64,000 nucleotides of DNA from the NCBI GenBank assembly GCA_046348585.1, contig JAXMDZ010000004.1, positions 1 through 64,000 on the forward strand, given 5' to 3'. Shown in pieces: positions 33,854-42,137 of the stretch. Position numbers and translations under genes: made by a program. The DNA comes from JADZAI01 sp046348585. Lineage in GTDB: Bacteria; Pseudomonadota; Alphaproteobacteria; Micropepsales; Micropepsaceae. The notes below the pieces were generated by a model, which had not been told where the DNA came from, ran no database searches, and saw only the letters and a program-made list of their open reading frames with translations. The first letter of the stretch is position 1. The number at the start of each line of letters is the position of its first letter.

Positions 33854-35442
33854 CGCTGCTCGCTGTCGATCGCCTGTCGCTCGCCATCGGCGGCAAGCCG
33901 ATCCTCAGATCGGTGTCGCTCGCCGTCGCGCCGGGCGAGATCCTCGGCCTCGTCGGCGAGTCCGGTTCGGGCAAGTCGATGACTCTGAACGCGGTCATGC
34001 GCCTGACGCCGCCCGGCGCGGCGAGCGAAGGCGCGATCCGTTTCGAGGGCGCAGACCTTCTCGCCGGCCCCGAACGCGCGATGGAAGCCGTCCGTGGACG
34101 GAAGATCGGCATGGTCTTTCAGGAGCCGATGACGGCGCTCAATCCGGTGCAGACCATCGGCCGCCAGGTCGCCGAATGCTTCCGCCTGCATCTCGGCCTC
34201 GGCGCGCGCGAGGCGCTGGCCGAGGCGGCCGAGCGGCTGCGGCGCGCCGGCCTGCCGCCCGAAACCGTGCCGCTCGACCGCTACCCGCATCAATTGTCGG
34301 GCGGCCAGCGGCAGCGCGTCGTCGTCGCCATCGCCGCCGCGCTGGGGCCGAAGCTGATCCTCGCCGACGAGCCGACGACGGCGCTCGATGCGACCGCAAG
34401 GGGCGGCGTTATCGACCTTCTCGCCGGCCTCGCACGGCGCGAGGGGGCGGGCCTCGTCTTCGTCACGCACGATCTCGCGTCCATCGCCGGCATCGCCGAC
34501 CGCATCGCCTTCATGAAGGACGGCGAAGTGGTGGAAGAAGGGCCTGCCCCCGCGATCTTCCGCGCGCTGCGCCACCCTTACGCGCAATCGCTGCTCGCCG
34601 CCTCGACCCTGCCGCCGATCGCGCCGGACGAAGCCGCCGCCGGGCCGGAGCCGGTCGTCGAGGCGGCGGATGTGTCGGTCGTCTATGGCGGCGGCGTGCG
34701 CGCCGTCGATGGCGTCTCGCTGACCCTCATGGCGGGCGAGAGCCTCGCCATCGTCGGCGAGTCCGGTTCCGGCAAATCGACCCTGGCGCGGGCCGTTCTG
34801 GGGCTGGAGCCGCTCGCCGCCGGGACGGTGCGGATCGCCGGAACGCCCATCCACCGGGCGCGCGGCGGGGCACTGCGGGCGGCGCGCGCCGCGATCCAGG
34901 CGGTGTTTCAGGACCCCTATGGCAGCCTCAATCCGCGTCACACGGTCGAGCGCATCGTCGCCGAGCCGCTGCATCTGCTGGGGGGCGTCTCCCCGGCGGA
35001 CCGCAAGGCGCGGGTCGAAAGGGTGCTCGCCGATGTAGGCCTGCCGCCCGATTGCGCGCGGCGCTATCCGCACGAGTTCTCGGGCGGTCAGCGTCAGCGC
35101 ATCGCCATCGCCCGCGCCCTGATCTCGAACCCCAGGATCATCGTGCTGGACGAGGCGGTCTCGGCGCTGGACGTGACGACGCGGGCGCAGATCGTCGCGC
35201 TGCTGCGCGAGCTGTCGCGCCGCATCGGGCTCGCCTATCTCTTCATCACCCACGATCTCGATGCGGCGCGCGCCGTCGCCAACCGGGTCGTGGTGATGCG
35301 CCGCGGCCGTGTGGTCGAAGAGGGCAGGACGGCGGACGTGTTGGCGCAGCCGCAGGACGCCTACACGAAGGAACTGGTCGCCGCCGCGCCCGATCTCGAA
35401 ACGGTGCTGGCGGCGCGCGAAGCGGAGGCAAGGACGAAATGA
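33850..35442 (+). CDS. Fused dual ABC ATPase (DppD-DppF type) of the peptide/opine importer
   Basis: At 530 residues this is two ATPase modules in one chain. The first has Walker A GESGSGKS at about 35-42 and LSGGQRQR; the second has Walker A GESGSGKS at about 302-309 and FSGGQRQR. Walker B aspartates are in ILADEPTTALDATA and IVLDEAVSALDV. The fusion replaces separate DppD and DppF proteins and powers the upstream permeases. It overlaps the downstream aldehyde dehydrogenase gene by 4 nt. Each half contains a complete set of motifs. Confidence 0.93.
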   Translation: MTLLAVDRLSLAIGGKPILRSVSLAVAPGEILGLVGESGSGKSMTLNAVMRLTPPGAASEGAIRFEGADLLAGPERAMEAVRGRKIGMVFQEPMTALNPVQTIGRQVAECFRLHLGLGAREALAEAAERLRRAGLPPETVPLDRYPHQLSGGQRQRVVVAIAAALGPKLILADEPTTALDATARGGVIDLLAGLARREGAGLVFVTHDLASIAGIADRIAFMKDGEVVEEGPAPAIFRALRHPYAQSLLAASTLPPIAPDEAAAGPEPVVEAADVSVVYGGGVRAVDGVSLTLMAGESLAIVGESGSGKSTLARAVLGLEPLAAGTVRIAGTPIHRARGGALRAARAAIQAVFQDPYGSLNPRHTVERIVAEPLHLLGGVSPADRKARVERVLADVGLPPDCARRYPHEFSGGQRQRIAIARALISNPRIIVLDEAVSALDVTTRAQIVALLRELSRRIGLAYLFITHDLDAARAVANRVVVMRRGRVVEEGRTADVLAQPQDAYTKELVAAAPDLETVLAAREAEARTK

Positions 35443-36884
35443 GTGGGACGCAGCCCGAGGGTGAGCTGCTGATCGGCGGCGTCTGGCGGCGCGCCGCGGC
35501 GACGCTGCCGGCCGAGAACCCTTCGACCGGCGCGGTCGAGGGCGAGATCGCGCGCGGCACGGCCGCCGACATCGACGAGGCGGTCGCCGCCGCGCGCGCC
35601 GCGCTCACCGGCGATTGGGGGCGGCTCGATGCCGCCGAGCGCGGCCGCGTCCTCACCCGCATCGGCGAGGCGGTGCGCGCCCGCGCCGAGGATCTGGCGC
35701 TCATCGAGGCCGCCGATGTCGGCAAACCGCTGCGTCAGGCCAGGGCCGATGCGCTGGCCCTTGCCCGATATTGCGAGTTCTACGGCGGCGCGGCCGACAA
35801 GCTGATGGGCGAGACCATCCCCTACCGCGCCGGCTACACGGTCTACACGCTGCGCGAACCGCATGGCGTCACCGGCCATATCGTGCCGTGGAACTATCCG
35901 ATGCAGATCGTCGGCCGCTCGGTCGGCGCGGCGCTCGCCATGGGCAATGCGGCGGTCTTGAAACCGGCGGAGGACGCCTCGCGCTCGGCCCTCGCCTTCG
36001 CGGCGATCGCGGTCGAGGCGGGTCTGCCCGCCGGGGCGCTCAATGTCGTGCCCGGCCTCGGGGCCGAGGCGGGGGCGGCGCTGACCGCCCATCCGGGCGT
36101 CGACCACATCTCCTTCACCGGCTCCTACGCGGTCGGCTGCGCGGTGCAGGCGGCGGCGGCCCGCCACGCCGCGCCGGTCACGCTGGAGCTTGGCGGGAAG
36201 TCGCCGCAGATCGTCTTCGACGACGCCGACATCGCCCGCGCGCTGCCCTTCCTCGCCGATGCCGGTTTGCAGAACGCCGGCCAGACCTGTTCGGCCTCCT
36301 CGCGCATTCTCGTGCAGCGCGGCGTCTATGACGAAGTCGTGGAGCGCCTCGCGGCCCGCTATCGCGGCCTCGTCGCCGGTCCGGCGATGGCCGACCGCGA
36401 TCTCGGGCCGCTGATCTCGGCCAAGCAGAAGGCGACGGTTTCGTCGTTCATCGCCCGCGCCCGTGCCGACGCGCTCGCCATCGCCGCCGAGGGCCGCATC
36501 GCCGAGGACGCGCCCGCCGCCGGCCACTACGTCGCGCCGCTGCTCTTCGCCGGCGTCGATCCCTGCCATCTGCTGGCGCAGGACGAGATCTTCGGTCCCG
36601 TGCAGGTGGTCATTCCCTTCGCGGATGAGGACGAGGCTCTCGCCATCGCCAACGGCACGCCCTATGGCCTGGTGGCCGGGGTGTGGACGCGCGACGGCGC
36701 GCGCCAGATGCGCCTCGCCCGGACGCTGAAGGCCGGGCAGGTCTTCCTCAACAATTACGGCGCGGGCGGCGGCGTGGAGCTGCCCTTCGGCGGCGTCGGG
36801 CGGTCGGGTCACGGCCGCGAAAAAGGATTCGAGGCGCTCTACGGCTTCTCCACGCTGAAGACCGTGGCGGCCTGGCACGGATGA
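35439..36884 (+). CDS. NAD(P)+-dependent aldehyde dehydrogenase
   Basis: This 481-residue ALDH has catalytic Cys284 in NAGQTCSASS and general base Glu250 in TLELGGKSPQIV. The NAD-binding pattern HIVPWNYPMQIVGR and FTGSYAVGCAVQ are also present. It oxidises an aldehyde to a carboxylate; the substrate is unknown. The start overlaps the ABC ATPase stop by 4 nt, placing it inside the coupled importer operon, so it probably acts on the imported and processed compound. The ALDH at 42138 has a different N-terminal region and a different active-site context, so it is not a recent duplicate. Confidence 0.92.
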   Translation: MSGTQPEGELLIGGVWRRAAATLPAENPSTGAVEGEIARGTAADIDEAVAAARAALTGDWGRLDAAERGRVLTRIGEAVRARAEDLALIEAADVGKPLRQARADALALARYCEFYGGAADKLMGETIPYRAGYTVYTLREPHGVTGHIVPWNYPMQIVGRSVGAALAMGNAAVLKPAEDASRSALAFAAIAVEAGLPAGALNVVPGLGAEAGAALTAHPGVDHISFTGSYAVGCAVQAAAARHAAPVTLELGGKSPQIVFDDADIARALPFLADAGLQNAGQTCSASSRILVQRGVYDEVVERLAARYRGLVAGPAMADRDLGPLISAKQKATVSSFIARARADALAIAAEGRIAEDAPAAGHYVAPLLFAGVDPCHLLAQDEIFGPVQVVIPFADEDEALAIANGTPYGLVAGVWTRDGARQMRLARTLKAGQVFLNNYGAGGGVELPFGGVGRSGHGREKGFEALYGFSTLKTVAAWHG

Positions 36885-36891
36885 GGATCGC

Positions 36892-37638
36892 ATGAGACTT
36901 CAGGGCAAGCGCGCCATCGTCACCGGCGGCGCATCGGGTTTCGGCGCGGGCATCGCGCGCGCCTTCGCGGCCGAGGGCGCGCGCGTCGCCATCGCCGATC
37001 TGAACGGCAAGGCGGCCGAGACGCTGGCGCACGAGATCGGCGGCGGCGCCATCGCCGTCGCCACCGACGTCTCGCGCGGCGACAGCGTCGCGGCCCTGGC
37101 GGCGGCCGCCGAGGCGGCGTTCGGCGGCGTCGATATCCTGGTCAACAATGCTGGCATCGGCCATGTGCCGCAGGCGCTGGAAGACCTGCCGGAAGAGACC
37201 TTCGACCGCATCCTCGCGGTCAACGCCAAGTCGGTCTATCTGACCGCCCGCGCGCTGGTGCCGGGCATGAAGAAGGCGGGACGGGGGGCGATCCTCAACA
37301 TCGCCTCGACCGGCGGCGTCAGCCCGCGCCCGCGCCTCACCTGGTACAACGCCTCAAAGGGCTGGATGATCACCGCGACGCGGGCGATGGCGGTCGAGCT
37401 TGCGCCCTTCGGCGTGCGCGTCAACGCGCTGAACCCGGTCGCCGGCGAGACCCCGCTGCTCGCCACCTTCATGGGCGAGGACACGCCCGAGATCCGCGCG
37501 AAGTTCCTGGCGAGCATTCCGCTCGGCCGTTTCTCGACGCCGCAGGACATGGGCGCGGCGGCGCTCTTCCTGTGCAGCGACGAGGCTTCGATGATCACCG
37601 GCGTGGCGCTCGAGGTCGATGGCGGGCGCTGCATCTGA
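36892..37638 (+). CDS. SDR family NAD(P)-dependent oxidoreductase
   Basis: This 248-residue classical SDR has the cofactor motif TGGASGFGAGIARAF, NNAGIG, catalytic Ser in NIASTGG and Tyr-Lys in YNASKG. The C-terminus ends GVALEVDGGRCI, typical of the FabG/glucose-dehydrogenase group. It starts 7 nt after the ALDH and closes the operon. A 166-bp gap with no gene follows, then the TonB-dependent receptor. In context it may interconvert an alcohol or ketone of the imported substrate. Confidence 0.92.
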   Translation: MRLQGKRAIVTGGASGFGAGIARAFAAEGARVAIADLNGKAAETLAHEIGGGAIAVATDVSRGDSVAALAAAAEAAFGGVDILVNNAGIGHVPQALEDLPEETFDRILAVNAKSVYLTARALVPGMKKAGRGAILNIASTGGVSPRPRLTWYNASKGWMITATRAMAVELAPFGVRVNALNPVAGETPLLATFMGEDTPEIRAKFLASIPLGRFSTPQDMGAAALFLCSDEASMITGVALEVDGGRCI

Positions 37639-37804
37639 CCTTGACGTAAACTGAGGCACATTTGCCACGCTCGCGCCGAATGGCGCGCGAGTTGTGAAGT
37701 TCTCTTGAACCCTGGGTTTAGGCCGCGCCTGATGATGGGCAGGGAAGAAATGCCCATAAGGGATCAGCTTGACGAGCGCCTTCGCTCACCAGGGGAACCT
37801 AGAC

Positions 37805-40063
37805 ATGCGCCTTCACAGACTGCTCATCGCCACGCTTCTCGCCGGCAGCGCGCTGCCGGTTCTGGCCTTCGCCCAGGAAGCGCCGCCCGCCACGCCCGCC
37901 GCGTCCGAGGGCAACGAGGAAGTCGTCGTCACCGCCCAGCGCCGTTCCGAGAAGGCGCAGGACGTCGGCATCGCGCTCACCCCGGTGACCGGCGAGACGC
38001 TCAGCGAACGCGGCATCACGACCGTGAACGGGCTGGAGAACATCACGCCCAGCCTCGAAATTGAGAACCAGTTCGGCTCCGGCCAGGTCGCCTTCACGAT
38101 CCGCGGCATCGGCTTCCGCGACTACGCCACCAACAACACCTCGACCGTCGGCCTCTATGTCGATGACGTCGCCTACACGCTGCCGGTGCTCAGCCAGGGC
38201 GTGCTCTTCGACATCGACCGCGTCGAAGTGCTGCGCGGGCCGCAGGGCACGCTCTACGGCCGCAACTCGACCGGCGGCGCGATCAACGTCATCACCCGCA
38301 AGCCGACCGAGGAGACCGAAATCGGCTTCGTCGCCGAATATGGCCGCTTCGATGCCTTCCGCGCCGAAGCCTATGCCGGCGGCAAGCTCGGCGAGGGCGT
38401 CACCGCACGCTTGTCGGCGGCGACCGAACAGGGCGGCGCCTGGCAGGTCAACCGCGAGACCGGCGTCAAGCTCGGCGACGCCGACAAGACGGCCGGCCGC
38501 CTGCAGGTCGAGATCGCCTCGCCCGACGACAAGGTCAGCCTGCTGCTCAACCTGCACGGCCACATCGACCAGGGCGACGGCATCGGCAAGAAGCTCTTCA
38601 CCGACTTCCCCGGCTCCTTCGCCGCCGCCCCGGCGCTGGCGCACCAGGGCCGCGAGACGAGCTGGGGCACATCGGCCACCTATGCCGGCATCATCGGCAT
38701 CCAGCCGGACTCCAAGCCCTTCCGCGACAACGAAGGCTGGGGCTTCAGCGCCACCTTCGAGGCCGATCTCGGCTTCGCCGACCTCACCTATATCGGCGCC
38801 TACGAGCACCTCGACCGCCGCGAATACAACGACTATGACGGCCTGACCGAAGGCTATGCCGACGTCTATTTCGTCAGCGACGTTTCGGTGCAGAGCCACG
38901 AGCTGCGCTTCGCCTCGGCCTATGACGGGCCGTTCAACTGGGTCGGCGGCGTCTATTACGCCGACGAGAATCTGGACGAGCTTTACACCTCCGGCTTCAA
39001 CGGCAGCTTCGGCCCTGCTTTCTCGGTGCTCTGGGTGCCCTACAAGCAGGAAGTCGAGACGCTCGGCATCTTCGCGCAGGGCGACTACGCCGTGAACGAC
39101 AAGGTCAAGATCGTCGCCGGCCTGCGCTGGGAGAGCGAGGACCGCGACCTGCGCGACGCGGCGACCTACGCCATCGGCTTCCCCGGCCTCAACTTCGCCA
39201 ACGGCACGGTCGACGGCACGCTGGAAAACCGCAGCACCTCGTTCGACGAGCTGAGCGGCAAGGTGGCGCTCGAATACCGGCCCGACGAGAACCTGCTGAC
39301 CTATTTCAGCATCAGCCGCGGCATCAAGTCGGGCGGCTTCACCGCCTACAACACCTTCAACCCCGCCGGCCTCGATCCGTTCCTGCCCGAGAAGCTCTGG
39401 GCCTACGAGGCCGGCTTCAAGGCCGACTTCGCCGACGACAAGGTCCGCCTCAACGGCGCGATCTTCTATTACGACTACAAGGACCAGCAGGTTCAGTCGG
39501 CGGCCTGGGTCGCCCCGGCGGGTCCCGGTTCGCCGGCCCTGGTCGGCAAGATCGTCAACGCGCCCAAGAGCGAAGTCTATGGCGGCGAGCTTGAGCTGAT
39601 CTGGCGCGCCACGCCGGAACTGACGATCACCCAGTCGCTCGGCTGGAAGCAGGGCACCTTCCAGGAATTCCTGGACGCCGATTTCACCGTGCCGTTCGGG
39701 ACGATCGACCGCGCCGGTCAGGACATCGGCTTCCCCGAACTCTCCTATGGCGGCTCGTTCGCCTACGAGAACCAGACGACGGCCGGGTTCAGCTACGTCG
39801 CCTCGATCGGCTATTCCTATCACGACACGCGCAGCTTCCCGCTGCTCGGCTCGCTGTTCGACATTGGGTCCTACTGGCTGGTCGACGCCAACCTGACCTT
39901 CCGTCCGGACGATACGCCGTGGGAGTTCGGCCTGTGGGGTCGCAACATCTTCGACGCCGAGTACGACGAAACGCGCAACACCTTCAATTCGGGTGCGGGC
40001 GACAATTTCTCCGTGCCCGGACAGCCCGCGACCTACGGCGTCCGCATCGGCGCGCATTTCTGA
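37805..40063 (+). CDS. TonB-dependent receptor (FecA/Cir-like outer membrane receptor)
   Basis: This 752-residue receptor starts at the ATG at 37805 after GGGGAA. It has a signal peptide ending at VLAFAQEAP and a TonB box (EEVVVTAQRRSEKAQDVGIA). The plug domain carries VLRGPQGTLYGRNSTGGAINV, and the long Tyr/Gly-rich barrel ends with Phe. The QRRSE(K)AQDV pattern is typical of receptors of oligotrophic Alphaproteobacteria that import lignin-, lipid- or glycan-derived substrates as well as iron complexes. The upstream importer operon suggests the outer-membrane gate for the same compound, but the 166-bp gap allows independent expression. Confidence 0.93.
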   Translation: MRLHRLLIATLLAGSALPVLAFAQEAPPATPAASEGNEEVVVTAQRRSEKAQDVGIALTPVTGETLSERGITTVNGLENITPSLEIENQFGSGQVAFTIRGIGFRDYATNNTSTVGLYVDDVAYTLPVLSQGVLFDIDRVEVLRGPQGTLYGRNSTGGAINVITRKPTEETEIGFVAEYGRFDAFRAEAYAGGKLGEGVTARLSAATEQGGAWQVNRETGVKLGDADKTAGRLQVEIASPDDKVSLLLNLHGHIDQGDGIGKKLFTDFPGSFAAAPALAHQGRETSWGTSATYAGIIGIQPDSKPFRDNEGWGFSATFEADLGFADLTYIGAYEHLDRREYNDYDGLTEGYADVYFVSDVSVQSHELRFASAYDGPFNWVGGVYYADENLDELYTSGFNGSFGPAFSVLWVPYKQEVETLGIFAQGDYAVNDKVKIVAGLRWESEDRDLRDAATYAIGFPGLNFANGTVDGTLENRSTSFDELSGKVALEYRPDENLLTYFSISRGIKSGGFTAYNTFNPAGLDPFLPEKLWAYEAGFKADFADDKVRLNGAIFYYDYKDQQVQSAAWVAPAGPGSPALVGKIVNAPKSEVYGGELELIWRATPELTITQSLGWKQGTFQEFLDADFTVPFGTIDRAGQDIGFPELSYGGSFAYENQTTAGFSYVASIGYSYHDTRSFPLLGSLFDIGSYWLVDANLTFRPDDTPWEFGLWGRNIFDAEYDETRNTFNSGAGDNFSVPGQPATYGVRIGAHF

Positions 40064-40084
40064 TCGCGCCGCCATCGCTTCGGG

Positions 40085-40114
40085 AAAGGCCGGCCGCGCG
40101 CCGGCCTTTTTCGT
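40085..40114 (+). terminator. Rho-independent terminator after the TonB-dependent receptor
   Basis: The stem AAAGGCCGG/CCGGCCTTT has a 7-nt loop and is followed by a T-run (TTTTTCGTTT). It ends 5 bp before the convergent hydrolase stop. Confidence 0.85.
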
Positions 40115-40118
40115 TTCG

Positions 40119-40949
40119 CTACAGCGCCGCGAGAATGGCGGCGGTCGTCTCGTCCGGCCGCTCCAGCATGATCTGGTGGCCGGTGTCGGCCAGCACCTCG
40201 AAGCTCGCCTTGGGCAGCGCCTTCGCCAGCGCCTCGCCGGCCGCGGGCGGCGTCAGCTTGTCGCTCGCGCCCGCGACGATGCGCACCGGCAGCGCGATCT
40301 CGCCCAGCCGCGCGAGGTCCAGCGGCGCGATCTGGCGCATCAGCGATTGCATCATGAAGAGGCTGTTTCCCTTGGTGACCTCCTGCTCGTAGGCGACGAG
40401 GGCGGGATCGGCGCTCTTGTCCCAGGCGAGCTTGGCGAAGCCCGCCGCCAGCCAGGGCCGGATCAGCCGCAGCACGAAGACCGGCCACGAGACGATCGGC
40501 CCGGTGGGCGTGAAATTGGCGGGCGGCGTCGCGCCCAGCAGCACCGCGCCGGCGACCGTCGCGCCCAGCTCGGGCCGCGCCGCGAGCAGCGCCGCCAGCG
40601 TCAGGCGCGTGCCGTAGGAATGGGCGACCAGCAGATTGCGCGCCGTGCCGTAACGCTCCAGCACCGCCACATAGTCGTCGGCGAAGGCCGATCCGGCATA
40701 GGTCGCCGCGATCTTCGGGGCCGGGCTCTCGCCGTGCCCCGGAAAGTCCCAGGCGACGACGCGATGGCCGGCGGCGGTCAGCGCCAGCCATTGATTGCGC
40801 CACTGGTTCTTGTTGCCGCCCGAACCGTGGCAGAGGAAGACCGTGGTATCGCCCGGCGCTTCGTGCACCGCGACGGAGAGCGTGCGACCGGGGCGCAGCT
40901 CGACTGGCGTGCCGGCGACGACGCGGCGGTTCGGGGCGGGGGCGTTCAT
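40119..40949 (-). CDS. Alpha/beta hydrolase
   Basis: This 276-residue cytosolic enzyme (starting MNAPAPNRR; the frame is open upstream to 40991) has the alpha/beta fold with HGSGGNKNQW, DFPGHGES, the nucleophile in AHSYGT, an acid in GASDKLTP and the catalytic His in DTGHQI. The nucleophile motif reads A-H-S-Y-G, so the first Gly of GxSxG is Ala. Esterase, lactonase or haloalkane-dehalogenase-like roles are possible. It is divergent from the P1 peptidase and convergent with the receptor. Confidence 0.8.
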   Translation of the reverse strand: MNAPAPNRRVVAGTPVELRPGRTLSVAVHEAPGDTTVFLCHGSGGNKNQWRNQWLALTAAGHRVVAWDFPGHGESPAPKIAATYAGSAFADDYVAVLERYGTARNLLVAHSYGTRLTLAALLAARPELGATVAGAVLLGATPPANFTPTGPIVSWPVFVLRLIRPWLAAGFAKLAWDKSADPALVAYEQEVTKGNSLFMMQSLMRQIAPLDLARLGEIALPVRIVAGASDKLTPPAAGEALAKALPKASFEVLADTGHQIMLERPDETTAAILAAL

Positions 40950-41065
40950 GAGCGGCTTCCGGATGACTGCGATGCGCGAAGCCTCGCCCAAAGGACGGCG
41001 AATTGGAACTGCCGCGCGCGGGCGGCTATAGACGGTCGCGCATCGACCAGCATCGGACCCTCGCA

Positions 41066-42073
41066 GTGACCCAGTTCCGGCCCGGCCCGCTCAATCTCAT
41101 CACCGATGTCGGCGGCCTCAAGGTCGGCCACGCGACCGACGAGCGCGCCGGCACCGGCGTCACGGCGCTTCTTTGCGACGGCTTCTGGGCGGCCGCCGCC
41201 GATCCGCGCGGCGGCGGACCGGGCACCCGCGAGACGGACACGCTCTCGGCCGAAAACCTCAACGCCCGCGCCCACGCGATCGTGCTGGCGGGCGGCTCGG
41301 TCTATGGCCTCGCCGCCGCCGACGGCGCGCTGACGGCGCTGGCCGGGCAGGGCATGGGCCTGCGCCTGCGCCCCGGCTCGCCGCCCATTCCCATCGTCCC
41401 GGCGGCGGTGCTGCACGATCTCGGCAATCCCGGCGACAAGGACTGGGGCGACGACCCGCCTTATCGCCGTCTCGGCGCGGCGGCGGTAGCGGCGGCGTCG
41501 GATGATTTCGCGCTCGGTTCGGTCGGCGCGGGACGCGGCGCGATGGCGGGTCTCGCCAAGGGCGGCATCGGCTCCGCCTCGCTCGGCCTCGGCGGCGGAC
41601 TGATCGCCGGGGCGCTGGTCGCCGCCAATCCCATCGGCAGCGTCTATATGCCGGACGGGCGGACCTTCTGGGCCTGGCCGTTTGAGATCGACGGCGAGTT
41701 CGGCGGCGCGCGACCGGAGGCGGACATCGCCGCCGCCGTCGATCCGGTGCCGGACGCCTCGCGCCTGTCGCAGTTCGGCCGCCTCGCGCCCGGCGCCAAC
41801 ACGACGCTCGGAATCGTCGCCGTGAATGCCGATCTGACGCCGGCCGAATGCAAGCGCATCGCCATCATGGCGCAGGACGGTTTCGCCCGCGCCATCCGTC
41901 CCATCCACACGCCGTTCGACGGCGACATCGTCTTCGCGCTCGCCTCGGGGCGCATCGCGGTGGGCGAGGGGCCGGAGCGCACGGTCGCCATCGCCCGCCT
42001 CGGCGCGGCGGCGGCGGACTGCATGGCGCGCGCCGTCGCCCGCGCCGTTCATGCCGCTGCGTCAACCGTCTGA
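41066..42073 (+). CDS. P1 family N-terminal-nucleophile hydrolase (DmpA/NylC-like)
   Basis: This 335-residue protein is synthesised as a precursor that should self-cleave. The hallmark GANTTLGIVAVN contains the predicted scissile Asn245-Thr246 bond. The pattern around TDVGGLKVGHAT, AHAIVLAGGSVYGL, KGGIGSASLGLGGG and ALVAANPIGSV matches the S58/P1 family (DmpA aminopeptidase, beta-aminopeptidase BapA, 6-aminohexanoate oligomer hydrolase NylC). The GTG at 41066 was chosen because the homologous core begins there; a TTG at 41003 with AAGGA upstream is an alternative start. Neighbours are ALDH and hydrolase genes, so it may cleave small amides or beta-peptides. Confidence 0.85.
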   Translation: MTQFRPGPLNLITDVGGLKVGHATDERAGTGVTALLCDGFWAAAADPRGGGPGTRETDTLSAENLNARAHAIVLAGGSVYGLAAADGALTALAGQGMGLRLRPGSPPIPIVPAAVLHDLGNPGDKDWGDDPPYRRLGAAAVAAASDDFALGSVGAGRGAMAGLAKGGIGSASLGLGGGLIAGALVAANPIGSVYMPDGRTFWAWPFEIDGEFGGARPEADIAAAVDPVPDASRLSQFGRLAPGANTTLGIVAVNADLTPAECKRIAIMAQDGFARAIRPIHTPFDGDIVFALASGRIAVGEGPERTVAIARLGAAAADCMARAVARAVHAAASTV

Positions 42074-42137
42074 CGGCTTGCGCGGCGGCCGCCGCGGTGA
42101 TGGTCTTCCCCGCGAAAGAACAAGCGGAGGAAGCCTC

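Noticed and set aside
37641..37654. TTGACGTAAACTGA resembling an FNR- or MerR-type site before the TonB-dependent receptor
   Set aside because: Only one half matches TTGAC-N4-GTCAA and no paired half-site is present, so I do not count it with the other boxes.
37736..37756. TGGGCA/TGCCCA small hairpin in the receptor leader
   Set aside because: A 6-bp stem with a 9-nt loop is too weak to support as a riboswitch or terminator.
42058..42065. GTCAA half-site at the end of the P1 hydrolase gene
   Set aside because: It lacks the left half of the dyad and lies within codons.
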